Shown: positions 23,304-32,659 of the stretch, piece by piece
Layout of the letters: each line of letters starts with the position of its first letter
Position numbering within the stretch: the first letter of the stretch is position 1
Source: Apus apus
Lineage: Eukaryota > Chordata > Aves > Apodiformes > Apodidae
Reading direction: 5' to 3'
Assembly: GCF_020740795.1 (NCBI RefSeq)
Contig: NC_067312.1
Location: 64,066,905 to 64,130,904, forward strand
DNA length: 64,000 nt
The notes under the pieces: generated by a model
Told to the model about the DNA's origin: nothing
Database searches by the model: none
Seen by the model: the letters and a program-made list of their open reading frames with translations, nothing else
Translations under genes and position numbers: made by a program

Positions 23304-25336
23304 AGTGGTCACCTAAGCATGGCTTCGAGTGTCACCTATGTCTCACATGGACATAAACTAATCTGTTTTGTTGGAAACAGATGAAGTGATAAGTGTTTTG
23401 AAGCCCTTCTAATTTGTAGAAAACACTGCAGTTTGTTCTCTCTCAAATCTCCATGTCAGGGTGGAAAAGTAATTCCGCTCTTGAAATCAGTATCCTGGGA
23501 AAGTCTTTTCAAAATCAAGTGGGCATCTAGCCCTCAAAAAGCAGTTTAATAAGTTACTTTTAATGTCATTCTTTAAGTGGCCAAGCATTAAAAAAAAAAT
23601 AATAATCTGGGCTTTCTGTTGGTTTTCCTGTCACATCCAAATGTAGTAAATGCTGCTGGTGAAGAAGACACAAGTAGAAGGAGGGTGTGCCAGGGGAGCT
23701 GAAGGCAGGCAGCACAGTCTGTGTGCAATGCTGTAAGTAATGAGTTGTGCCTGAATTAACAGAGCTGCTTATCTTCACACTCGGTGCTGCTGGCCACCAG
23801 TCCTGTTCATTCTATCAGAGCCCCTGCTCAACCCTGGAACCTGATACATATGGTGGGCAGACAGCTGTAGCTAAAGGATTAGTTCAGCAAACGGCTATTT
23901 GGTATCTTTCTAGAAAATCAGGCCAAAGGGTCCAGGCAGGACAAGGTAGATCCACATTGCCGTGGACACAGAGCAGCTGGTACCTAGTCGCAGCATCTGG
24001 TTGTATGCCATCTCCCCACACCTCCTGTTGTTGGTGCCCCTGGTTAAACCCAGCCAAAAGGCCGAGGGAGAAGAACGGGTTGTTTCGCTTTACACTGGCC
24101 AGCCCCAAAGTACTTCACCTGCCCCGAAGAATGACATTTACAAAGTGTGATGGTGTGGCCCCACCATGGTTGTAGAGGGTATGGAGACTGCACCCAACTC
24201 CTTCAGAGAGGGGGCATGCTGTGACACTTGCTCCTGGTCACCCCCAGCCAGCAACAGGTGCTTTCACATTCCTGCCCCAGTTTCCAGCATGTGACTCTCC
24301 TGTGACCTTCCCCAGGCTGCCTTTGAAGCCACACAGGTGGTATGAACAGGGTACACTCATTCTCTCTGCCAGACACGTGCATGCCAAGAATCATTGCCTC
24401 CATCTAAAGTGACAGTGGAAAATGCAGAAGCCAAAGCACAGTTTCTTCTGGCAGCAAGCAAGGACTGTTTTTCCCCCATAAAGGGCAACCCTAAACAAGC
24501 TGCCTGGAAAGCAACATATTTTGCACCAGCTATGGGGCAAGGTTCTGGAGTTCTCTTCAGGAATTCTTGGGCAAGCAGCTGTGAGTGATCTCTGCAGCAA
24601 GCACAACACATCCACAGGGCTTTAGTCTTACTCTGAATGTCCAGATTGTTGGTTCAGCACCAGGAGGTTCAGGACTCCTTGGGCTTACTTTAATAACTAT
24701 AGAATCATCCCTAGAGGATATGTCCAAGGCTCCCAGCACCATCAGCCCAGTGGGAGAAGTAACTCCCAGTGCTGGCAATTCCTAGATTAGTGTCTGAGGT
24801 CTTCAGTCTCCCAAGTGAGAGAGTGTGTATGTGGGCAGCCTTTGCAGCTGGGGAAATTCTTTGGTCACTTGAGGAAATGGTAAGAATGGCCGGCACAGTT
24901 TGCAACCAAAAAGGTTTTTCTAGCAGTTTCTGCCTTCTCATCTTTTTGTGCTTTATTGCGTTCCCATGGCAAGATTTTAGGAAGAGCATCTTGGGAAGAA
25001 GAGAAATTTACTGTTTATGTAAAGGGAAACTTTGACAAGGTGAGATGGGAAGAATGTGTACAAAGACATTTCAGTGCACTGAAACTGGGGACTGGGGAGA
25101 ACTGGGGACTCCAAGATTTTGGTGTTAACTGTCAAATCTTTACTTGTGCAATTCCCCCCACTCCCAGTAGATAACATGTAACATCTTTCTATTCTTGCAA
25201 AGATCATCTTAATTTGATGATGCAGATTTTGGAAGACCTTGTTATATATCTACCCTATGCAAGTTGTCATGTGCCTATGCAGATCAGTATGTATAGTCCA
25301 TGAGTTCCTCTGATTTAACACTCTGTGCTTATTCTC

Positions 25337-25350
25337 CTAACACGTGTTAG
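25337..25350. promoter_or_regulatory. Palindromic E-box upstream of purpurin
   Basis: CTAACACGTGTTAG is a perfect 14-bp palindrome centred on the E-box CACGTG, about 240 bp upstream of the purpurin TATA-like box. CACGTG is bound by bHLH factors such as CLOCK/BMAL1, USF and MITF. Binding here is inferred. Confidence 0.4.
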
Positions 25351-25480
25351 AAGCTGAAAGACTTCAATGAGACAAAGGTGTGGTACAATCATATCAACAG
25401 ACTTATAGCTTTCTGGGAAGATTTTCCATTATGTAAAAGCTGTGTTTGTATCAGTATAGCAGTCAGACCCACCAGTGTGA

Positions 25481-25523
25481 GGATTACAGTTGGTTTTTAC
25501 ATAATGGATTATCCAAGATTAAG
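25481..25523. promoter_or_regulatory. Cluster of CRX/OTX-like sites in the purpurin promoter
   Basis: GGATTA (reverse TAATCC) at 25481-25486 and at 25506-25511, and GATTAAG (reverse CTTAATC) at 25517-25523, 55-100 bp upstream of the TATA-like box. This density of CRX-type cores matches photoreceptor promoters in general. A CCAAT pentamer follows at 25554-25558. Confidence 0.5.
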
Positions 25524-25577
25524 CGTTTTATTCAGGCACACGAGCAAAAATAACCAATTAGTGACTTTGCAGATTCT

Positions 25578-25586
25578 TATTTAAAG
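25578..25586 (+). promoter_or_regulatory. TATA-like box of the purpurin gene
   Basis: TATTTAAAG, about 100 bp before the splice donor that ends the predicted first exon (25684/25685). It would set the transcription start near 25605. Confidence 0.5.
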
Positions 25587-25604
25587 GCAGCTGGAGGGCA
25601 GTTG

Positions 25605-25684
25605 ACACAAAACTCTCCTGCTGACTGCAGCTGAAGACTGAAGCAGGCTTCTCTTGGGGATCTCCAACACCACTACCCTAACAG
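25605..25684 (+). other. Purpurin exon 1, 5' UTR (predicted)
   Basis: Predicted non-coding first exon. It ends CCCTAACAG before the donor GTAGGT at 25685, and starts about 25 bp after the TATA-like box. It contains TGCTGAC at 25619-25625, a MAF/NRL half-site. The start codon lies at the very beginning of the next exon (27015), as a one-base leader plus ATG, so a separate 5' UTR exon is required. The left border is an estimate. Confidence 0.5.
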
Positions 25685-26529
25685 GTAGGTCTCTCTTCAG
25701 CAGGGGTGGGCCAGATTAGCACTTCCAGCATCAGGGAAGTACAGTTTTGCATGGCACTAGCTGGGAACACAGTAGCTGCTTGGGTGTTTGGAAGCCTTAA
25801 GTTGGTAGCTCAGTTTGGATGTAGCAGGTGACTTTCAGGTAACTGCACTATATCTTAGTGTTAGAACTGGTATTCAAGGACAAATAATCTGCAAAAATGT
25901 ATATGCAAGTGCTTTCTTCCCAAGGTGTGAGAAACAAATCTGTATCTGGAATACAGATGAGCTGGGATATCTGAGACAAATAAAGCCGTGGCCACCTTGT
26001 GGCTGCACTGCAATGGCAGATCGAGCATCTACAAACTGAATATTGTATGTCATGTTTGTAGCAGGAATGGTCTGAGGACAGTCAATACAAAGATGAATTT
26101 TGCCATTAGAGCTAAGGACAACCTGTTTCAGTGGTGCTAACTGATCTTTGAGAACACGGCTTTGCTGGCTTGAAAGCAAAGCGGATACTCACCATGAAAA
26201 AACCTACAGGGCTTTGCCAGAGCTCATTAGAACATTATTCTTCTTTTCAAAACAAAACATTTAAAAAATTCACATTTCTATCAAGTTCTTACCAATCTTA
26301 TCCAGAGTCTGGTCTGACTGGTTTTAATTAAAAAATATAATGAACTGCAATACTTCTACTGACAAGTAAAATATTCCTGCAAAGTAATTGACATTGATGC
26401 TCAGTTTTGGCTGGATTTAGGCACCACAATGACCTAGTGGTTTCTCAATGGAGGAGCTGATAATCTACTTGGTGTGAAAGTAAGTAGTTTTAAAATTAGA
26501 GGAATGTAACCATAGGCACAGCACTAGCT

Positions 26530-26975
26530 ACGCATCCACACAAAGGGCTGCAGCACCTCTCTTACAAAGACAGGCTGAGAGAGCTGGGGTTGTTCAGCCT
26601 GGAGAAGACAAGTATCCAGGGAGACCTTAGAACAGCCTTCTGATATGTGAAGGGAGTCTGCAGGAAAGCTGGGGAGGGACTTTTTAAAAGGGCTTGTAGT
26701 GAGAGGACAAGGGGAAAAGTTTAAAACTGAAAGAGGATAGCTTTAGATTAGATATTTGGAAGAAAATCTTTTATGTGAGGGTGGTGAGACCCTGGCACAG
26801 GCCGCCCAGGGAAGCTGTGGATGCCCCATCCCTGGAAGTGTTCAAGGGCAGGTTGGATGGGGCTCTGAGCAGCCTGATCTAATGGGAGGTGTCCCTGCCC
26901 ATGCAGGGGGGTTGGAACTAGATGATCTTTAAGGTCCCTTCCAACCCAAACCGTTCTATGATTCTATAACCTACT
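26530..26975 (+). mobile_element. CR1 LINE, truncated 3' end, in purpurin intron 1
   Basis: About 440 bp of CR1, sense on the plus strand: GGCTGAGAGAGCTGGGGTTG and TTCAGCCTGGAGAAGA near the left end, GGTGGTGAGACCCTGGCACA, TGTCCCTGCCCATGCA, then the tail AGGTCCCTTCCAACCCAAAC and TTCTATGATTCTATAA. It is the most complete CR1 copy in the window and ends only about 40 bp before the acceptor of the first coding exon of purpurin. Confidence 0.9.
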
Positions 26976-27013
26976 GCATGAAATCAAACTCCACATTTGC
27001 TTTTGTCTTGCAG

Positions 27014-27131
27014 AATGAAGTACGCACAGTATGTTTTCCTGGCCTCGATCTTCTCCACTGTTGAATATTGCTTAGCCCAGTCCTGTGCAGTGGAGTCTTT
27101 TGCTGTGAAAGACAATTTTGATCCAAAAAGG
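27014..27131 (+). CDS. Purpurin exon 2 (start codon, signal peptide)
   Basis: Acceptor TCTTGCAG at 27006-27013, then one base and ATG at 27015. Codons 1-39 code the signal peptide and the N terminus up to VKDNFDPKR, ending in phase 0 at GTAATT. Confidence 0.93.
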
Positions 27132-30100
27132 GTAATTATGCTTACTTAAACAGTATATGGAAAGAAACTTATTTAAACTTTTTTTTCCAGGTTATGAGTT
27201 GTGGGGTTCCTCACCTAGAATTTAACTTTTTTGTATGCTTTCTCTCAGACACTGTTCCTGTAGTTTGCTTTTCTCACTACTGTTTAACTTCCTGAGCATT
27301 AGGGTATAACCAGCCTTGAAAGTCAAGGTTGTTATTCTTTTAGATGTCATTTTCTGCTGCCTCAGATTTTGATAGAGATCTCAGCTTTGATTGGTCCTGT
27401 GAACAAAACAATTTAGATCCTCATCAGAGAGAAAGCATAAACACATGCCCTGGGGAACCTGCATCCACCAGCAGCCATTCTTGGGTGTCATAGCTAACTG
27501 AAAATTTATCTACTTGGGTATCCTGAACACAGACTGACTCTTTTTTTAAACACAGCATTTAATCTGCCTGCCTCTGAGGAGGAAATTGGGGCTAACTTGA
27601 TGTTGGAATGGTCCAGGCAGGTGAGCCAGTGCCTATTTTGACGGTCCCTCAGCAAAAACTACTTCCAGTGACAGCTGGAGTGGACCCAGCATTTCTTCTA
27701 TACAAGATTGGCTTTGCTGGTAACAAATCCCTGTCTGGGGAGAGCTTTGGGAACATTCCAGTTTTAGAAAGTCCAAGTTTTTCTCAGGCTCCTGTATCTA
27801 GGAATTACGGACTCTTTTCCAGGCTTGGAACTTGCCAAACAGATCTCACTGGCTTCACTGAAAAATCAAATTTAATACAGTAAAGTTCTGCTTTCCTCAA
27901 TATTTCTACTCTTCTAGTTACCTCTTAAAGGCCTTCCTGTCTGTCAGTCACCCAGTTGGATCTTGTTTTCATTTGATCAGATAATGCTTGTACATTTTCT
28001 GAGACCCATTTTTTTCTAGAAATTTTCTTCCCCTTGATTTAATTTCAGTTCCCCTTTGCTGCTAGTCTCCCCAACACATCCTGTCCCCTTCACAGTGCAC
28101 AGTCATTACTTTCTGCCTCCATGGGTAGGTCTGTTTCTCTGTTAGAGGTCAGCTGTGGCCCCCAGTAGCCATGAGTGTCTCTGGCTAACACCTTTGTGGA
28201 TGCAATTTGGTGTCATTGGTGGCGGCACCTTTCACAGAAAAGCAGGGTCCTGAGCGGGAACAGGGGAGAACCAGCCTGAGTCCCAGATGGCACCTCGAGA
28301 TGAAAGAAGCTTTCAGTGTGGAGTCAGTGTGACAGGGAGTGCCTGCACACATCAGTGCAGAGCTGCTAAACTCACTGCTCCAGGCACAGGCAAGGGCTCA
28401 TCAGACAGTACAGCAGGACCTGTGTGCCACATACCCACACAAACTCACACTTTCTCCATAGGCCAGGCAACACTGGGAAGTTAGAAGGGCACTGTGTTTC
28501 CAAAAATGCTTTTTTGCTAATCTTGTCACGGTGATCAATCTAGATATTAACAGTCTTTCATGTTAGTATGCAGGGAAATGGTATGCCCTGGCCAAGAAGG
28601 ATCCAGAAGGCCTTTTCCTTCAGGACAACATCTCTGCTGAATACACCGTGGAGGAAGATGGCACAATGACAGCATCTTCCAAAGGCCGCGTGAAACTTTT
28701 TGGGTGAGCACTCTTGACTTTCATCTCTAGCTGCTGCCACGAGGTAGTAGAGGAGTGGGTCATGGATGGTGATCTATCCTGAGCACACAACATCGCTGGG
28801 TTTTCTTCATCAAAAAGGGAAGCTCAGTCAAGGTAACATATTAGAAGCCAGAGGTAAGACACTTTTGAGTTCTGGGTCATTTCTCAGCCTGATTCTGCTC
28901 CAGGCCTAACACAATACACTACATTGAGTCAATTATCAAGTCAGGTCTTGAGTGGTGGAAAGTTTAGGTAAATTAATTGCAATCAAGAGAGAGGAGCTAG
29001 GGAAGGGAGGACAGCTCTCATTTCACTGAGAGGTTCAGGGGAAGGAGAGGAATGTGAGCCTTACTTTCACAGATGATATTTCAACATAATGTCAGATGGA
29101 CTTCCAAGGACAACACGTTGTTGACTCTTGGATGCTATTGTGATGCCTGAATAGGTGGATGGAGGGAAGCTTAAGAGCTTAAGTGTTTGCCTGTTGGTCA
29201 TGGCTACTATAAGGAATTATAGCATGTAAATGAAATAAATATATTTTTTTAATGTAGAAAAAAAAATCTGGGGCTTCCAGTAGGCTACCACTAGTTCTGC
29301 TATGCATTAACTACCATAAACAGGGTGGCTATGAACCTTGTAAGTCTTAACAGCAGAGCACTCCAGGATATTTTGGGATAGGGCAAATGAAACTTTGCAG
29401 GCATGCTACATAGTGCAGGTGGGAAGACCCCTGAAAGGACTTTTCAGAAACCAAGTGAGTCTCAGGGCCACTGGGAATTAATTTCTGCAATGGCAGGGCA
29501 AAGGGGAAGCACAACCCATGCAAAGAAGGGAATGATGATCATACCACTGTTTCACAAAGCAATGTAACGCTTGACAAAGTGTGCTAAGACACAGGTGGCA
29601 TTAAAACCAGATGCCAGACAGAGAAGAGCATTAGAAGAAATGCACAATGAAGATCCACTGTTCAGGGACCTACAGGGTTCCCACAGCCTGTGCAAAGGAC
29701 TCTAACTAGCTGGGACAGGAGAATGGCTGTAATTATTTCCATGCTTGTAAGAGACATCCCCGTGTCAACACAGGTAGGACGGGTTAGAGAGAGGAGAGAC
29801 AACTCCCTGCCTCCATCCAGGGACACAGAAAATGAGCCCAAATGAGCCCAAATGCAGGTCAGCTCACTCTGCAAACTGCAAGCAGGGAGCCAAGAAATGG
29901 CATCCATCATTTTGCTTGGAAGCTGTTTGTCTGTGCAGAAAAGGGTGGTGAAAAGCCTGCTGAGCTGAGGGAGGGCCAGAGGACTGCGCCACCCGTAGTT
30001 GCACAGCAGAGGAGGGGACCAGACAGGAGCAACACGCTGTTAGTGATGTGGAAGCGTCACAGATTTGCATTACTGAATAACAAACAGTAATTTTGCCTTA

Positions 30101-32436
30101 AGAAAGACCATGGCCATGCCTGAGAAAATTGTGCTGAACCTTAGCCTGCTTCCTGACCACGTCCTGAGTGAGGGATGCCTGTTTTAAGCTCACATGCCAC
30201 AGGGTTTTACTTCCAGTCTGATGGATCTCATTGCAGGTTCTGGGTGATCTGTGCCGACATGGCTGCTCAGTACACAGTACCTGACCCAGCCACTCCAGCT
30301 AAGATGTACATGACCTACCAGGGCCTGGCCAGCTACCTCTCCAGCGGTGGTAAGTGAACTTCTCCAGCCCACCCGCCCCCCCCCCCCCAGTGTTGGTCAA
30401 TAGCTTTCAGCTGCCCAGATTTGTACTTCAGTATACAAGCAGGAAAGAAAAGCTGGGCTCAGATTGCTCCAAGTGCAGACAAAGCATCCTTTTTTGGCAG
30501 ATGCTTTATCCAAGCAGCGCTTTTATTCTCCACAAAACAGGCAGGTTCAAGAGACTCCCCAGAACCCCCACTTATACACCATATGCATTAACAGGGAGGA
30601 TGCAGCTTGGTGGCAATGGGCCATGCACACAGATTTTGTACAGCCAAGTGGGGTGTTGCACCTAAGGAAGCAATACTCCCTGGGCTCCCTGGTGGTCGTC
30701 ATAAAGGTGCTGAAGGTCAGCCATCCTTGTGCTTCTCATAGCTAACAAGAGGCAACAGCTAGACCCACATCTGCACTCCAGCAGGAAGGCACAGTTCTCC
30801 TCAGATAGACATAGCTGGACTCAACAAAATGGAGCTGGAGGTCCCCACTACAGAAACCGCTTGTGCTGAACCCTTAGCTACGCACCCTGCACAACATATG
30901 TGTTGAGTCTCCCGTAGCTGTGGGACTCCACCTGTGGAAACTGGGCAGGATTTGGCCTGCTAACAAGTAAGAAAGAAGTACATTCACTTAGTACTGGCAG
31001 GTAAGCCACACCAACATACACTTAGTTGTGTACGGATGGAAAACAGAAGGCATGTTTTGCTGTGGCTTCTTGTATAGAAAATGTAATCCGTATGGCCAAA
31101 ATTTAATCTGCATGCCCATCCCTCATGCTTGAACAAGATACATAAAGTTTATTTTTTTGTCACCTGATAGTCCTAGCCCTCCCTAAACTTCTAGCCTAAG
31201 AAATCCAAGGAGAAAATGCATTGGACATCATGGGGAGCAATGTGGTCTAAAGATGCCCTGTGCTTATCCCAATTCTTCCCTTCATGGTGTGGAGATAAGC
31301 TGGATGTGGGCGGTGACCTTGGATCCTTTGGGAAGCACTCCCTGCCATGTGCTGAAGTAAGGTATATCCCTGCAGGATGACTAGGTCCACCTCAGCTCTG
31401 TTTGGCCTACCATGACAAGTGCATGTGTTCTGCTGTTGCAGGGGACAATTACTGGGTGATTGACACCGACTATGATAACTATGCTATTACCTACGCCTGC
31501 CGCAGTCTAAAGGAGGATGGGTCCTGTGATGATGGCTACTCCCTGATCTTCTCACGCAACCCCCGTGGCCTCCCCCCAGCCATCCAGCGCATTGTGCGCC
31601 AGAAGCAGGAAGAGATCTGCATGTCTGGCCAGTTCCAGCCTGTGCTGCAGTCAGGTACTTCAGGCTAATGAGCAAAACTCACTGAAAATGCTGCAATGGC
31701 TTGTAGAGCTTGTAGAGCAGGGGATCACAGTTGGTGTAAATGTGACACAACTGCAGCAAACTAAGTTTTAACTAAGCAAACTAAGCTTAACTAAGCAAAC
31801 TCTTTTAGCAACATTTAAAAAATGCTGTATTTAACCAGAAAACAGCTGCAAAGGAAAGTCCATGCAAGGGAGAGAGCTTGTTACAGAGTGCTTGTGCTTG
31901 GCTTGGCCACCTGGACAACAGCATCTTACCTTAGCTCTGTGCACTCTCCTCCAGGAAAACAGAAGCTGCCTTCAGGATGGAGCCACCTCACTCTTAGCTC
32001 CACCACGCTTCCTGTCCCAGGCAGTTTGAGTAGCAGAGACAAGGGGTTCTGAGCAGTCATTCTGACTGTCTGCTGGCAGTTGTGCCACATACATGAGAAC
32101 AGAGCATATCTAAAGCCCATAACCCCAGGGTTATGGGACTGGGACAGACATCCCTGCCCCATGCAGAGGGGTGTTTGTTGTGTGGGCTCACACCCAAGTG
32201 CTCACGAGGCCTAGACGGGAGGAGCAAAACCTGCACAAGAATTACCCCACCAAGCACAGAGCACTGCAAACAGCAACTTTTGCACCCCCCAATCCTAATC
32301 TTGTTCTGTGATTCAGAAGTACCTTAGGAAGGTTGCAGCTACAGCTGCACTGGAGACTAAAAAGCTGTTAAAGCACTTTGCAAATTTACTTACAATGACT
32401 AAAGTTTATTTTTATTTCTTTCCAGGGGCCTGCTAG
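27015..32436 (+). CDS. Purpurin, retinal RBP4-like lipocalin (complete, five coding exons)
   Basis: Secreted retinol-binding lipocalin of the photoreceptor layer, a close paralogue of RBP4. Coding exons 27015-27131, 28567-28703, 30237-30349, 31442-31654 and 32426-32436 join in phase to 196 codons plus TAG, the length known for chicken purpurin. Residues 1-21 form a signal peptide ([21 protein letters not shown]). The lipocalin motif 1 is [17 protein letters not shown] (GKW at 42-44), and motif 2 is [13 protein letters not shown] (TDY at 131-133). The protein ends QSGAC without the RBP4-type C-terminal tail. Purpurin-specific stretches ([14 protein letters not shown]-like, [16 protein letters not shown]) separate it from RBP4. 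It is divergent to PDE6B. The symbols PURP and RBP4B are used for this gene in birds, but I leave the symbol open. No break is seen. Confidence 0.93.
28567..28703 (+). CDS. Purpurin exon 3 (lipocalin GxW motif)
   Basis: 137 bp, phase 0 in and phase 2 out: [20 protein letters not shown], then the [20 protein letters not shown] strand. Acceptor ATGTTAG, donor GTGAGC. Confidence 0.94.
30237..30349 (+). CDS. Purpurin exon 4
   Basis: 113 bp, phase 2 in and phase 1 out: [20 protein letters not shown] and [16 protein letters not shown]. Acceptor TTGCAG, donor GTAAGT. A 13-base C run sits 27 bases into the following intron. Confidence 0.94.
31442..31654 (+). CDS. Purpurin exon 5 (TDY motif)
   Basis: 213 bp in phase 1: [40 protein letters not shown] and the C-terminal helix [18 protein letters not shown]. 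Acceptor TTGCAG at 31436-31441, donor GTACTT. Confidence 0.94.
31756..31802 (+). repeat. Short tandem repeat in purpurin intron 5
   Basis: Two and a half copies of a 19-20 base unit starting GCAAACTAAG and ending TTAACTAA (31756-31775, 31776-31794, partial to 31802). The copies differ by one deletion and one substitution. Confidence 0.7.
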
Positions 32437-32650
32437 AAGGACACTTCTGATCCTATCCTTAAGCACAGAAACCAGGCCTCTTGGTCTTGAAGTTGCCACT
32501 CAGATAATAAAAAAAGAATAAATCATAGTATGGACTAGTGTGTTTTTCCTGAAAAGCACATTAAAATTTTTTTGTAACCTGTGTGCAATATAGTATTGAT
32601 ATTTGAATTTAAAGGGGAATACCTAACGTGGCATTTGTCAATAAACCTTT
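32426..32650 (+). CDS. Purpurin exon 6 (last three codons, stop, 3' UTR)
   Basis: After the acceptor TTTCCAG only GG-GCC-TGC-TAG is coding (to 32436), so the protein ends GAC. The rest is 3' UTR with AATAAA at 32506, 32517 and 32640. A run of A follows the last one (from 32653). Confidence 0.85.
32506..32645 (+). terminator. Purpurin polyadenylation signals
   Basis: Two AATAAA hexamers 11 bases apart (32506-32511 and 32517-32522) and a third at 32640-32645. The short form would have a 3' UTR of about 100 nt, the long one about 225 nt. Confidence 0.6.
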
Positions 32651-32659
32651 TTAAAAAAA

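Larger units (their letters stand above)
19660..25330. other. Head-to-head spacer, right part: no gene recognised
   Basis: No coding exon was recognised. It holds an A-rich simple-repeat tract at 20731-20836, a possible ancient SINE/LINE tail near 21270-21345, and a 17-bp palindrome of TAATCC-type sites at 23287-23303. Any enhancer shared by the two divergent photoreceptor genes would be expected here, but none can be shown from sequence alone. Confidence 0.4.

Noticed and set aside
27015-32436. Identification as RBP4 itself
   Set aside because: The protein lacks the RBP4 C-terminal tail, ends QSGAC and carries purpurin-specific residues; it is the paralogue purpurin.
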